From Streptomyces sp. CA-278952 (GTDB lineage Bacteria > Actinomycetota > Actinomycetes > Streptomycetales > Streptomycetaceae), in contig NZ_CP112880.1 in assembly GCF_028747205.1 (NCBI RefSeq), positions 3,968,001 to 4,032,000 of the forward strand: a stretch of 64,000 nucleotides of DNA, read 5' to 3'. Position numbers and translations under genes: made by a program. Below the pieces are notes generated by a model. That model did not search any database, was not told the origin of the DNA, and worked only from the letters and a program-made list of their open reading frames with translations. Shown here one piece after another: positions 10,021 through 20,481 of this stretch. Numbering within the stretch: the first letter of the stretch is position 1; each line of letters opens with the position of its first letter.

Positions 10021-10071
10021 CGGACTCCGATCGGGCGGGATATCCCCTGAAGCCGTCCTAGGATGCCGATC

Positions 10072-10524
10072 ATGAGTGATCTCGCCATACGATCCGCCGT
10101 CCCGGACGACCTGCCCGCTGTGGTCGCGATGCTCGCCGACGACCCTCTGGGTGCACAGCGCGAGTCACCGGACGATCTTGCCCCCTACCGGGAGGCGTTC
10201 CAGCGGCTGGCGGACGACCCGAACCAGCACGTGGTCGTCGCCGTGCGCGAGGACCGGGTCGTCGGCACACTACAGCTGACCATCGTCCCGGGGCTGTCCC
10301 GCCGCGGCGCGACCCGCTCGATCATCGAAGGGGTCCGCATCCATGGCGACGAGCGCGGCAGCGGCCTCGGCACCCAGCTCATCCAGTGGGCGGTCGACGA
10401 ATCCCGCCGCCAGAACTGCCAGTTGGTGCAGCTGACCTCGGATATCACCCGCGAAGACGCGCACCGCTTCTACGAGCGGCTCGGCTTCACAGCCAGCCAT
10501 GTGGGCTTCAAGCTGGCGCTCTGA
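10072..10524 (+). CDS. GNAT-family N-acetyltransferase
   Basis: The 150-residue single-domain enzyme has the acetyl-CoA loop RGSGLGTQLIQWAVDESR and the C-terminal HRFYERLGFTASHVGFKLAL signature, typical of YjdJ/phosphinothricin-acetyltransferase-like GNATs. Substrate is unknown. Two ATGs lie nine bases apart (10063 and 10072); the second matches the usual family start. It converges on the beta-lactamase-fold gene across a pair of parS sites. Confidence 0.9.
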   Translation: MSDLAIRSAVPDDLPAVVAMLADDPLGAQRESPDDLAPYREAFQRLADDPNQHVVVAVREDRVVGTLQLTIVPGLSRRGATRSIIEGVRIHGDERGSGLGTQLIQWAVDESRRQNCQLVQLTSDITREDAHRFYERLGFTASHVGFKLAL

Positions 10525-10543
10525 CGAGCGCGGACGGGTGGAG

Positions 10544-10557
10544 GTTTCACGTGAAAC
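10544..10557. other. parS site 2 (doublet A, left)
   Basis: Exact GTTTCACGTGAAAC starting 20 bases after the stop of the GNAT gene; 23 bases start-to-start from site 3. Confidence 0.95.
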
Positions 10558-10591
10558 GCGGGTGGGGTTTCACGTGAAACACCCACCCGCG
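10557..10591. terminator. parS-centred hairpin between convergent genes
   Basis: parS site 3 is flanked by CGCGGGTGGG on the left and its complement on the right with a single-base bulge at 10581, giving a hairpin that would serve as a terminator for both converging genes. Confidence 0.65.
10567..10580. other. parS site 3 (doublet A, right)
   Basis: Exact GTTTCACGTGAAAC forming the inner stem of the hairpin at 10557-10591, 26 bases before the stop of the minus-strand hydrolase gene. Confidence 0.95.
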
Positions 10592-10605
10592 ACCCGGCCG
10601 GAAGC

Positions 10606-11982
10606 TCAGCCGGCGAGCCCGCGCCAGCCCTCCGCGTCCACGCCGCCGGGAACGGCCGCGCCGGCCTCGTACGGCTGCCGGGTGAAGACGAACGAGCCGA
10701 GGTCGAGGTGGTCCACCGAGCCGTCGTCCTTGCGCACGACGCGCAGGGTCTCCCCCGCGTAGTAGTCGTTCTGGCCCATCCAGGTGCCGTCCGGGCGGTA
10801 CGTAAAGGCCGCGCCTCGTCCCTTGCCCCCCAGCGGTGTGAGCTGCAGGCCCCGGTCCCCCGTGAGCCTCAGCGTGACCGGGTGGGTGCCCCAGTACCAG
10901 ATCCCGGTCAGCGCCAGCAGCTCTTCGTCCACCTCGGGCAGCGGGCGCCAGGGCTCCGGGATCCGCGGCTCGGCCTCGGCCACGATCCCCAGGAGCTCGG
11001 CGGCCACCATCGCGGCGGGCAGCCCCGAGGTGACGTTGGCGAGAACGACCGCGGCCACGTCGTCCTCCTCGCTGACCCAGAGGCCGGCGACGAACCCGGG
11101 AAGCGATCCCGAATGCCCGAAGAGCACGCGCTCTTCGCCCCCGACGATCTGGAGTCCGAGACCGTAACCGCTGCCTCCCGTCTCGGCGGGTGCGGCGGGC
11201 GTCCGCATCTCCTGTACCGAGGAGGCCGACAGGACGCGGTCGTCGCCCTCGGTCAGAAAGGCGGCGAACCGCAGGAGGTCCGCCGCGGTGGACCAGAGCT
11301 GACCGGCGGGCGCCATGATCCCGAGGTCCTCGGCGGGTTCGCTCAACATGACATCGGCCCAAGGGTGGACGGCCCAGCCGCCCGCGTGCGGAGCCACGGG
11401 CCCGCTCGTCGTGCGGTGCATACCCAGTGGCTCCAGGATCTCGCGGCGCAGCGCCTCCTCCCAGGAGACGCCACGCACCGCTTCGACCAGTGAACCGAGC
11501 AGGGTGTAACCAGGGTTGGAGTAGTGATGGCGATGACCGGCCGGATGCCTCCGCGGCCGGTCGCCCAGCACGTCGGCGATCTCGGGCCGCAGGCCGCCGG
11601 GCGTCCGCTCCCACCAGGGCGCGGGTGCTTCGGCGCCCAGCCCCGCGCTGTGGCCCAGCAGCTGAAAGACGGTGACCGCGCCCGCCCCCGCGCCCGGGAG
11701 GTGCTTCTCCAGAGGGTCGTCCAGGTCGATCAAGCCCTCGTCCCGCAGCCGCAGAACCAGAACGGCAGTGAACGTCTTGGTGATCGAACCGATCCGGTAC
11801 TGCGTATCGGCGTCGGGAGCATGCCCCACGACGCACGTACGCGCCCCGCTCCAGGCCGTACGCCCCTGCCGCCGCACCGCGGCCACGAGGGACGGCGCGC
11901 GGCCGTCCCGCTGGGCGACGGCGATGCGATGCAGCAGGGCGCGTCGGGTACTGGGGAGCAGGTCTGCGTCGCTGGAAGTCAT
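10606..11982 (-). CDS. Serine hydrolase of the beta-lactamase / PBP4* (S12) family
   Basis: This 458-residue protein has the S12 catalytic motifs: SITK (Ser66, Lys69), YSN (154-156) and a late HSG motif in LFGHSGSLPG. A C-terminal domain of about 110 residues follows. No signal peptide is visible, so it is probably cytoplasmic, an esterase or D-amino peptidase rather than a resistance enzyme. The ATG at 11982 follows TAGGGG by seven bases; an in-frame start at 12030 is less well supported. Confidence 0.88.
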   Translation of the reverse strand: MTSSDADLLPSTRRALLHRIAVAQRDGRAPSLVAAVRRQGRTAWSGARTCVVGHAPDADTQYRIGSITKTFTAVLVLRLRDEGLIDLDDPLEKHLPGAGAGAVTVFQLLGHSAGLGAEAPAPWWERTPGGLRPEIADVLGDRPRRHPAGHRHHYSNPGYTLLGSLVEAVRGVSWEEALRREILEPLGMHRTTSGPVAPHAGGWAVHPWADVMLSEPAEDLGIMAPAGQLWSTAADLLRFAAFLTEGDDRVLSASSVQEMRTPAAPAETGGSGYGLGLQIVGGEERVLFGHSGSLPGFVAGLWVSEEDDVAAVVLANVTSGLPAAMVAAELLGIVAEAEPRIPEPWRPLPEVDEELLALTGIWYWGTHPVTLRLTGDRGLQLTPLGGKGRGAAFTYRPDGTWMGQNDYYAGETLRVVRKDDGSVDHLDLGSFVFTRQPYEAGAAVPGGVDAEGWRGLAG

Positions 11983-12068
11983 GGTCCAACCCCTACCCGA
12001 CGAACGGCTCCCTGACGAACCCTTTTCCACGGAGCCACGGCTTGGACCAGCGTCGACGACGCTTCCGC

Positions 12069-13550
<1,482 letters not shown>

Positions 13551-13699
13551 AACGTGGCGCGTCCAAGCACTTCCGTACCGTCCGAGAGGACGCCCCGTCG
13601 GGCCCGGATGAGATGCCCCTCGTTCGCGAGCTCACAGCTTGCTGAGGAACTGCCCGCGAACTCCGCCGGAACGGCCGCCAGCTCGTTGAGCACGCCGCC

Positions 13700-13762
13700 C
13701 ATGTCGCTCCGGTCGATGCCGGAACGCTTGTTCAGCTCGGCCTGGCTGCCGGGTCCGTTCAA
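13700..13762 (-). pseudogene. Remnant of a MarR-family regulator
   Basis: Reading from 13762 on the minus strand gives GPGSQAELNKRSGIDRSDMGGVLNELA, which fits the winged-helix core of MarR proteins (SQAEL..R.GIDRSDMV.VLNELE). An in-frame stop lies two codons upstream, and nothing after this stretch resembles the wing or dimer helices. It is therefore about 20-25 codons left from a lost gene, next to the dienelactone hydrolase gene. Confidence 0.45.
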
Positions 13763-13842
13763 ACGTTAGTGTCGCCGACGTAGCGTCATGAACGTAAGCG
13801 CCGTGTACGTCAACGGCGAACTCCCAGGAAGGCAGAGCCGCC

Positions 13843-14577
13843 ATTCCCACCAGAACCGTGCAGATCTCCACCGCGGACGGCCTGGCCGACGCCTTCGCCG
13901 TCTACCCCGAACACGGCGGCCGGCACCCAGGGGTGCTGATGTACCCGGACGCCTTCGGCATCCGTCCCGTACTGCGGGAGATGGCCCGTGAACTGGCCGG
14001 GCACGGCTACTACGTGCTCGTCCCCAACTTCTTCTACCGCAACGGGTCGACACCGGTCGTCGATCTTCCCGAGCACATCGGAGAAGAGGACCGACCCGCT
14101 CTCATCGGCCGGCTGATGCCCTTGATCGAGGCACACACCGCCGAACGCGTCGCGCGCGACGCCGACGCCTACCTCACGTTCCTCTCGGCCCAGCCCGAGG
14201 TGGACGCCGGGCCGGTCGCGGTGACCGGTTACTGCATCGGCGGCCTCCTGGCGACCCGTACCGCCGCGGCCCGCCCCGGACAGGTGGCCGCCGTCGCCGC
14301 GTTCCACGCTCCCGTCGCCGCCGACGGACCCGACAGCCTGCGCGGCATCACCGCCGAGGTCCACTTCGGCCACGCGGCGACGGACATCACGCCCGAGGCA
14401 CTCGGCGAGCTCAACGGGTTCCTGGACACCGCGGGCGTCGGCTACACCTCCGAGATCTACCCCGGCACCGTCCACGGCTTCACCATGTCCGACACCGACT
14501 CCTTCGACCCGGCCGGACTGCGGCGCCACTGGGACCGCCTGCTTCCCCTCCTCGCCCGCACCCTGACGGACGCCTGA
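13843..14577 (+). CDS. Dienelactone hydrolase family protein
   Basis: This alpha/beta hydrolase of 240-244 residues has the DLH nucleophile elbow GYCIGG (catalytic Cys) and the late VHGF histidine motif. The acidic residue is probably in the TAEVHFGHAATDI stretch. The start is unusual: AGGAAGG at 13826-13832 is correctly placed for an ATT codon at 13843 (reading I/M-PTRTVQIST), whereas the first standard start, GTG at 13858, has no ribosome-binding site. Substrate unknown. It converges on dnaB. Confidence 0.88.
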   Translation: MPTRTVQISTADGLADAFAVYPEHGGRHPGVLMYPDAFGIRPVLREMARELAGHGYYVLVPNFFYRNGSTPVVDLPEHIGEEDRPALIGRLMPLIEAHTAERVARDADAYLTFLSAQPEVDAGPVAVTGYCIGGLLATRTAAARPGQVAAVAAFHAPVAADGPDSLRGITAEVHFGHAATDITPEALGELNGFLDTAGVGYTSEIYPGTVHGFTMSDTDSFDPAGLRRHWDRLLPLLARTLTDA

Positions 14578-14659
14578 GGTCCGCAGCGCCCCGCTTCCTT
14601 CCCCTGAGCCGGCATTTTCCGTGGGCTCGGGGTCGGGTGAGTCCTGCGCGGGCAACCCG

Positions 14660-16135
14660 TCAGGTCTGCGCCATGTCCACGAAACGGGAGTAGTGCCCCT
14701 GGAAGGCCACGGTGATGGTGGCCGTCGGGCCGTTACGGTGCTTGCCGACGATGATGTCGGCCTCGCCCGCGCGCGGAGACTCCTTCTCGTACGCGTCCTC
14801 GCGGTGGAGCAGGATGACCATGTCGGCGTCCTGCTCGATGGAACCGGACTCACGCAGGTCGGACACCATCGGCTTCTTGTCCGTGCGCTGCTCGGGTCCA
14901 CGGTTCAGCTGCGAGAGAGCGATCACCGGCACTTCCAGCTCCTTGGCCAGCAGCTTGAGGTTTCGGGACATGTCCGAGACCTCCTGCTGACGGCTCTCGG
15001 AACGCTTCGATCCACCGGCCTGCATCAGCTGCAGATAGTCGATGATCACGAGCTTGATGTCGTTGCGCTGCTTGAGCCGGCGGCACTTCGCGCGGATCTC
15101 CATCATCGACAGGTTGGGGGAGTCGTCGATGTACAGCGGAGCGGCCGAGACCTCGGGCATCCGTCGGGCGAGCCGCGTCCAGTCCTCGTCCGTCATCGTG
15201 CCGGACCGCATGTGGTGCAGGGCCACCCGCGCCTCGGCCGACAGCAGACGCATCGCGATCTCATTGCGCCCCATCTCGAGGGAGAAGATGACGCTGGGCA
15301 GGTTGTTCTTGATCGACGCGGCGCGCGCGAAGTCCAGCGCCAGCGTGGACTTACCCATGGCGGGGCGGGCCGCGATGACGATCATCTGTCCGGGGTGCAT
15401 GCCGTTCGTCAAGGCGTCGAGGTCCGTGAAGCCCGTCGGCACACCGGTCATCTCGCCGCTGCGCGACCCGATGGCCTCGATCTCGTCGAGCGCGCCCTCC
15501 ATGATGTCGCCGAGAGGGAGGTAGTCCTCGCTGGTGCGCTGCTCGGTGACCGCGTAGATCTCGGCCTGCGCGGAGTTGACGATCTCGTCGACGTCCCCGT
15601 CGGCCGCGTATCCCATCTGTGTGATCTTCGTGCCTGCCTCGACCAGCCGTCTGAGCACCGCCCGCTCGTGGACGATCTCCGCGTAGTACGAGGCGTTGGC
15701 CGCGGTGGGCACGGACTGCACCAGGGTGTGCAGATACGGTGCTCCGCCGACCTTGGTGATCTCTCCGCGTTTGACCAGCTCGGCGGCGACCGTGATCGGG
15801 TCGGCCGGCTCGCCCTTGGCGTAGAGGTCGAGGATCGCCGTGTAGACGGTCTCGTGGGCGGGGCGGTAGAAGTCGTGCCCCTTGATGATCTCCACGACGT
15901 CCGCGATGGCGTCCTTGGACAGCAGCATGCCGCCGAGGACGGACTGCTCGGCGTCGAGATCCTGGGGCGGCACCCGCTCGAACCCGGGAGAGCCGCCTTC
16001 CCAGGCCTCGTCCGAGCCGCGGTCGTGGCGGTCCTCACGCCCCTTGCGGTCCCCCCGACGCTGACGGGAGACGGGCAGACGGTCCCCGGGACCGGTCTCG
16101 GTCCAGGGGTCGTCCAAAGGCTCGGGAATGCTCAC
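14660..16135 (-). CDS. dnaB: Replicative DNA helicase DnaB
   Basis: The 491-residue hexameric 5'-3' helicase unwinds DNA at the replication fork. After a charged N-terminal tail of about 45 residues come the N-terminal domain (PPQDLDAEQSVLGGMLLSKDAI), the linker, and the RecA-like ATPase with Walker A ARPAMGKSTLALDFA, Walker B LVIIDYLQLM, and the late DLRESGSIEQDADMV and GKHRNGPT motifs. The GTG at 16135 follows GGGAGGAGG. No intein. Its upstream region carries DnaA-box-like sites. The probable loader DciA is encoded near 56 kb. Confidence 0.97.
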   Translation of the reverse strand: MSIPEPLDDPWTETGPGDRLPVSRQRRGDRKGREDRHDRGSDEAWEGGSPGFERVPPQDLDAEQSVLGGMLLSKDAIADVVEIIKGHDFYRPAHETVYTAILDLYAKGEPADPITVAAELVKRGEITKVGGAPYLHTLVQSVPTAANASYYAEIVHERAVLRRLVEAGTKITQMGYAADGDVDEIVNSAQAEIYAVTEQRTSEDYLPLGDIMEGALDEIEAIGSRSGEMTGVPTGFTDLDALTNGMHPGQMIVIAARPAMGKSTLALDFARAASIKNNLPSVIFSLEMGRNEIAMRLLSAEARVALHHMRSGTMTDEDWTRLARRMPEVSAAPLYIDDSPNLSMMEIRAKCRRLKQRNDIKLVIIDYLQLMQAGGSKRSESRQQEVSDMSRNLKLLAKELEVPVIALSQLNRGPEQRTDKKPMVSDLRESGSIEQDADMVILLHREDAYEKESPRAGEADIIVGKHRNGPTATITVAFQGHYSRFVDMAQT

Positions 16136-16316
16136 CGGGCCGCCTCCTCCCGTCCGCATCGCGGACCTAGCCGTGCCACTCTTTCTTACGGCACGGCACC
16201 GACAAACAGGTCGCCCGACTCCACTTCCGGCGCATCTGGTTCGGTGGATTCCGGTGCCGGAACGGAGTGCGGGCGCCGCACCACGGTAGGCCCCTCCGCA
16301 CCGTCAGCCAATCTGG

Positions 16317-16405
16317 TTATCCACAGGGCATGTGGACGACGGACCAGATGCTGTGGAGAACCCTGCCGAACCTGTGCACGGACCGGGGGACAGCACTGTG
16401 GACAA
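16317..16405. promoter_or_regulatory. DnaA-box cluster upstream of dnaB
   Basis: Within the 458-base gap between the divergent dnaB and MATE genes are TTATCCACA (16317-16325), TGTGGACGA (16331-16339), TGTGGAGAA (16352-16360) and TGTGGACAA (16397-16405); the last is the reverse complement of the preferred Streptomyces box TTGTCCACA. A weaker CGGTCCACA is at 16529-16537. No gene is seen in this gap, and the remainder shows nothing else I recognise. Confidence 0.65.
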
Positions 16406-16593
16406 ACTCATAGCGCTAGCGGCGTGACCCTGCTGACCTGCACATTCTCCATCCACTGACTGTGGGGGAGAAAAACTTTCGCCCTCATTTCAAGATCACC
16501 GCAAACGGCGCCGGGAGGAAGGCCCTACCGGTCCACAAGTAAGGACTGTAGGTCGATTGCATCTCTTACCTGTGGAAGATTAGATTGACCCTC

Positions 16594-17931
16594 ATGACCA
16601 AGGCCCCCGCGACCCCGAAGAACGGCCGCCGACGGCACGACCGCGAGATCATCGCTCTCGCCGTCCCGGCCTTCGGCGCACTCGTCGCCGAGCCCCTGTT
16701 CGTGATGGTCGACAGCGCCGTCGTCGGCCACCTCGGCACCCCGCAACTGGCCGGCCTCGGCATCGCCGCAGCCCTCCTGATGACGGCCGTGAGCATCTTC
16801 GTCTTCCTCGCCTACGCGACCACGGCGGCCGTCGCCCGCCGCGTGGGGGCGGGCGATCTCCCCGCCGCCATCCGCCAGGGCATGGACGGCATCTGGCTCG
16901 CCCTGCTGCTCGGAGCGGCCGTCGTCGCCCTCGCGATCCCGACGGCCCCGTGGCTCGTCGACATCTTCGGCGCGTCCGACACCGCGGCTCCGTACGCCAT
17001 CACGTACCTGAGGATCTCCATCCTCGGCATCCCGGCCATGCTCGTCGTGCTCGCCGCCACCGGCGTACTGCGCGGCCTCCAGGACACCCGCACCCCGCTG
17101 TACGTCGCCATCGGCGGTTTCACGGTGAACGCCGCCCTCAATGTGACCCTCGTCTACGGTGCCGGGCTCGGCATCGCCGGATCCGCCTGGGGAACGGTGA
17201 TCGCCCAGGTCGGTATGGCCGCCGCCTATCTCGTCGTGGTGATCCGCGGAGCCCGAAGGCACAACGCCTCCCTGCGCCCCGACGTGGCCGGCATCAGGGC
17301 CAGCGCACGGGCCGGCGTGCCTCTGCTGATCCGGACCCTGTCCCTGCGCGCCGTCCTGATGATCGCCACCGCCGTCGCCGCCCGGCTGGGAGACGTCGAC
17401 ATCGCCGCCCACCAGATCATCCTCTCCCTCTGGAGTCTCACAGCCTTCGCACTCGACGCCATCGCCATCGCCGGGCAGGCGATCATCGGCCGCTACCTGG
17501 GGGCGAACGACGAGAAGGGCGCCCGCGAGGCCTGCCGCCGCATGGTCGAGTGGGGTATCGGTTGCGGCATCGTGCTCGGCCTCCTGATCGTGCTCGCCCG
17601 GCCTCTGTTCATCCCGCTCTTCACCAGCGACCCCTCGGTGCAGGACACCCTGCTCCCCGCGCTCCTGGTCGTGGCGGTCTCCCAGCCGATCGCCGGCGTG
17701 GTCTTCGTCCTGGACGGCGTCCTGATGGGTGCCGGCGACGGACGCTATCTCGCCTGGGCGATGCTGGTGACGCTCGCCGCCTTCGCGCCCGTCGCGCTCC
17801 TGGTGCCCTCGCTCGGCGGCGGGCTCACCGCGCTCTGGTGGGCAATGACGCTGATGATGGCCGTCCGCCTCATCACGCTCTGGCTGCGTACGCGGTCGGG
17901 CCGGTGGATCGTCACCGGAGCCACGCGCTGA
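16594..17931 (+). CDS. MATE-family efflux transporter
   Basis: The 445-residue protein has 12 membrane helices in two similar halves. Motifs include REIIALAVPAFGALVAEPLFVMVDSAVVGHLG in helix 1-2 and, in the second half, DVDIAAHQIILSLWSLTAFALDAIAIAGQAIIGRYLG. It belongs to the DinF-like branch, which exchanges cations for drugs or other organic molecules. The ATG at 16594 is preceded by GGAAGA; a TTG three codons upstream is also possible. It ends just before a parS doublet. Confidence 0.92.
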   Translation: MTKAPATPKNGRRRHDREIIALAVPAFGALVAEPLFVMVDSAVVGHLGTPQLAGLGIAAALLMTAVSIFVFLAYATTAAVARRVGAGDLPAAIRQGMDGIWLALLLGAAVVALAIPTAPWLVDIFGASDTAAPYAITYLRISILGIPAMLVVLAATGVLRGLQDTRTPLYVAIGGFTVNAALNVTLVYGAGLGIAGSAWGTVIAQVGMAAAYLVVVIRGARRHNASLRPDVAGIRASARAGVPLLIRTLSLRAVLMIATAVAARLGDVDIAAHQIILSLWSLTAFALDAIAIAGQAIIGRYLGANDEKGAREACRRMVEWGIGCGIVLGLLIVLARPLFIPLFTSDPSVQDTLLPALLVVAVSQPIAGVVFVLDGVLMGAGDGRYLAWAMLVTLAAFAPVALLVPSLGGGLTALWWAMTLMMAVRLITLWLRTRSGRWIVTGATR

Positions 17932-17942
17932 TCCGTACGCTT

Positions 17943-17972
17943 CGCGGCCTGTTTCACGTGAAACAGGCCGCG
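17943..17972. terminator. 30-bp perfect palindrome around parS, convergent junction
   Basis: parS site 4 is extended by CGCGGCCT and its exact complement into a 30-bp perfect palindrome, 12 bases after the MATE stop codon. It would fold into a GC-rich hairpin. Confidence 0.7.
17951..17964. other. parS site 4 (doublet B, left)
   Basis: Exact GTTTCACGTGAAAC at the centre of the palindrome 17943-17972; 24 bases start-to-start from site 5. Confidence 0.95.
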
Positions 17973-17974
17973 GT

Positions 17975-17988
17975 GTTTCACGTGAAAC
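17975..17988. other. parS site 5 (doublet B, right)
   Basis: Exact GTTTCACGTGAAAC centred in a 26-bp perfect palindrome (17969-17994) that shares four bases with the one around site 4, so the two hairpins cannot form fully at once. Confidence 0.95.
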
Positions 17989-18010
17989 ACCGCGCGACAC
18001 AGAAGACAGA

Positions 18011-18039
18011 AAGGGCCGCACCCAACGGGTGCGGCCCTT
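18011..18039. terminator. Terminator of the rpsF-ssb-rpsR-rplI operon
   Basis: Arms 18011-18023 and 18027-18039 form a perfect 13-bp stem around AAC, immediately below rplI on the minus strand. Confidence 0.9.
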
Positions 18040-18063
18040 CACTGACTCAGCTGAGCTCTGCCC

Positions 18064-18510
18064 TTAGGCAGCAACGACCTCGACGCCGAGCTTCGCTGCG
18101 ACCTCGGGGTGCAGACGGACGGACACCTGGTGTCCGCCGAGCGTCTTGATCGGCGAGCCGAGCTCGACGCGACGCTTGTCGACGTCGGGACCACCGGCGG
18201 CCTTGATCGCCGCAGCGACGTCAGCCGGGGTGACCGAGCCGAAGAGACGGCCGGCGTCGCCGGAGCGAACAGCCAGACGGACCTTCACGCCCTCGAGCTT
18301 GGCCTTGATCTCGTTGGCCTGCTCGATCGTCGCGATCTCGTGGATCTTGCGGGCGCGGCGGATCTGCGCCACGTCCTTCTCGCCGCCCTTGGTCCAGCGA
18401 ATGGCGAAGCCACGCGGAACCAGGTAGTTACGGGCGTACCCGTCCTTGACGTCGACGACGTCGCCGGCGGTGCCGAGGCCGGAGACCTCGTGGGTGAGGA
18501 TGATCTTCAT
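18064..18510 (-). CDS. rplI: Large-subunit ribosomal protein bL9
   Basis: bL9 bridges to the 23S rRNA near the L1 stalk. The 148-residue protein has the N-terminal domain start [36 protein letters not shown], the long connecting helix, and the C-terminal domain with [14 protein letters not shown]. It is the last gene of the rpsF-ssb-rpsR-rplI operon, 18 bases below rpsR. Confidence 0.98.
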   Translation of the reverse strand: MKIILTHEVSGLGTAGDVVDVKDGYARNYLVPRGFAIRWTKGGEKDVAQIRRARKIHEIATIEQANEIKAKLEGVKVRLAVRSGDAGRLFGSVTPADVAAAIKAAGGPDVDKRRVELGSPIKTLGGHQVSVRLHPEVAAKLGVEVVAA

Positions 18511-18528
18511 GCTCTTGTCACCCTTCCC

Positions 18529-18765
18529 TTATCGCGCGGTGGACGTGTAGGGCAGCAGCGCCATCTCACGGCTGTTCTTGACAGCCGTGGCGACGTCACG
18601 CTGGTGCTGCGTGCAGTTGCCGGTGACGCGGCGGGCACGGATCTTGCCGCGGTCGGAAATGAACTTCCGCAGCATGTTCGTGTCCTTGTAGTCCACGTAC
18701 TGGGTCTTGTCCTTGCAGAACGCGCAGACCTTCTTCTTAGGCTTGCGCACAGGCGGCTTCGCCAT
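18529..18765 (-). CDS. rpsR: Small-subunit ribosomal protein bS18
   Basis: The 78-residue protein keeps the zinc-ribbon ligands (CAFC, then CTQH in [13 protein letters not shown]), so it is the zinc-binding form; Streptomyces often also encode a zinc-free copy elsewhere under Zur control. It lies between ssb and rplI in the usual operon. Confidence 0.98.
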   Translation of the reverse strand: MAKPPVRKPKKKVCAFCKDKTQYVDYKDTNMLRKFISDRGKIRARRVTGNCTQHQRDVATAVKNSREMALLPYTSTAR

Positions 18766-18808
18766 GGTGTTTCTCCTGTGTGATCAAGAAGTGGGGGTAC
18801 GAGCAGCC

Positions 18809-19444
18809 CTAGAAGGGAGGCTCGTCCGAGTAGCCGCCGCCAGAGGCACCGCCAGAACCACCAGAACCGCCGGAACCGCCGGAGCTTCCGCCCCAGCCGC
18901 CTCCGCCGCCCTGCTGTCCCCCGCCGCCCTGGCCGCCTGCCGGCGCGCCGGTCGCCCACGGGTCGTCGGCGGGTGCACCGCCGCCGCCCTGCTGGCCACC
19001 GCCACCGGGACCGCCGCCCCAGTTGCCGCCGCCCTGCTGGCCGCCGCCGTATCCACCCTGGCCGCCCTGGCCACTGCGACCGGTGGTCTTGGTGACCTTG
19101 GCCGTGGCGTTCTTGAGGCTGGGGCCGACTTCCTCGACGTCCAGCTCGTAGACCGTGCGCTTGACGCCCTCACGGTCCTCGTAGGACCGCTGCTTCAGCC
19201 GGCCCTGCACGACGACGCGCATGCCTCGCTGAAGCGACTCCGCGACGTTCTCCGCCGCCTGACGCCAGACCGAGCAGGTGAGGAACAGGCCTTCGCCGTC
19301 CTTCCACTCATTGGTCTGCCGGTCGAAGATGCGGGGAGTGGACGCGACACGGAACTTCGCGACCGCCGCACCGGACGGGGTGAAGCGCAGCTCGGGGTCG
19401 TCGACGAGATTGCCGACGACCGTGATGACGGTCTCGCCTGCCAT
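18809..19444 (-). CDS. ssb: Single-stranded DNA-binding protein SSB
   Basis: The 211-residue protein has an OB fold in residues 1-110 ([53 protein letters not shown]), a long Gly/Gln-rich disordered region, and the acidic tip DEPPF that docks partner proteins. It coats single strands at replication forks. It sits between rpsF and rpsR, as in most actinobacteria. Confidence 0.98.
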   Translation of the reverse strand: MAGETVITVVGNLVDDPELRFTPSGAAVAKFRVASTPRIFDRQTNEWKDGEGLFLTCSVWRQAAENVAESLQRGMRVVVQGRLKQRSYEDREGVKRTVYELDVEEVGPSLKNATAKVTKTTGRSGQGGQGGYGGGQQGGGNWGGGPGGGGQQGGGGAPADDPWATGAPAGGQGGGGQQGGGGGWGGSSGGSGGSGGSGGASGGGYSDEPPF

Positions 19445-19518
19445 GGGTGAACCTCTCGGCGGGGATTGCTGCTGGCTGCTTGCTGCTACTCGGACCCGAA
19501 AACCGCTGAGCTAGAAGC

Positions 19519-19809
19519 TCAGTGGATCTCGGGACGGAGGACCTTGGTCCGGAGGACCGACTCGTTCAGGTTCATCTGGCGGTCGAGCTCCTTGACGACC
19601 GCAGGCTCGGCCTGCAGGTCGATGACCGAGTAGATGCCCTCGGGCTTCTTCTTGATCTCGTAGGCGAGCCGACGACGGCCCCAGGTGTCGACCTTCTCCA
19701 CCTTTCCATCGCCCTCACGGACGACGGAGAGGAAGTTCTCGATCAGCGGGGAGACTGCTCGCTCCTCGAGATCGGGGTCGAGGATGACCATCACCTCGTA
19801 GTGACGCAT
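19519..19809 (-). CDS. rpsF: Small-subunit ribosomal protein bS6
   Basis: The 96-residue product ([18 protein letters not shown] ... [25 protein letters not shown]) is bS6, which binds 16S rRNA together with bS18. The ATG at 19809 is fixed by a strong ribosome site, AAAGGAGGTGGG. It is the first gene of the operon. Confidence 0.98.
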   Translation of the reverse strand: MRHYEVMVILDPDLEERAVSPLIENFLSVVREGDGKVEKVDTWGRRRLAYEIKKKPEGIYSVIDLQAEPAVVKELDRQMNLNESVLRTKVLRPEIH

Positions 19810-20139
19810 GTGGAACCCACCTCCTTTGGACTCAGCGGCCACGGTCGTTCCGTGGCAGGAGGGTCGTGATGCGTGTTGCAACGGCGTTCCCGAGGAGAAC
19901 ACCCAGCACTGACAATCCGCTCCCGAACGATCCCGGAGACGGGGTTCGGGGGAGGCTCGCCGTGCTGGCCTGGGCAGACACCGGTGCAGACCGTACAGAC
20001 TACCCGTAGACAGGCTTCCGGTTGAAATCAGGAGCTCAGAGGGCACAATCGAGACAGATGCGGTGTGAGAGGCGCTCCACCCGCCGCGGTGCGCAGGGCG
20101 CTGGATCCACCGCCCATCCGTCCGGCCAGGAGGTACTCC
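19810..20139. other. Divergent promoter region, rpsF / small membrane protein
   Basis: These 330 bases hold the rpsF operon promoter on one strand and that of the small membrane protein on the other. I see no gene and no clear regulatory motif apart from the two ribosome-binding sites at the ends. Confidence 0.5.
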
Positions 20140-20481
20140 ATGGCACAGACCATCCGCCCCGCCGGCTCCCGGTCCCCGACCGGCCGCCGCGCCACCGGTT
20201 CACTCTTCGCGACGGACGGCAGACCGCATCCCGTCCAGGACGTCCTGATGGTGGTGACCGGGGTGCTCGGCGTCCTCGCGTTCGTCACGGCGATGTTCCA
20301 CCATCTGCATCTGATCAGCTCGTGGGCGGGGCTCGTCGGGATCCTGACCGGGGCCTACGGCCAGTACATCTCGAAGACCACATGGGAGCGGTTCGGCCTG
20401 ATCATGGGCATCGGGGCCTCTGCGATCGGCTTCTACCTCGGCATGGCCCACGGCGGTCTCTTCGGCGGCGTGATCACCTGA
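20140..20481 (+). CDS. Small membrane protein of unknown function
   Basis: The 113-residue protein has a basic N-terminal tail ([20 protein letters not shown]) and three hydrophobic helices (about residues 35-55, 62-80 and 88-108). The ATG at 20140 follows AGGAGGTACTCC. I do not recognise a named family. It is transcribed toward femX with a 171-base gap. Confidence 0.8.
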   Translation: MAQTIRPAGSRSPTGRRATGSLFATDGRPHPVQDVLMVVTGVLGVLAFVTAMFHHLHLISSWAGLVGILTGAYGQYISKTTWERFGLIMGIGASAIGFYLGMAHGGLFGGVIT

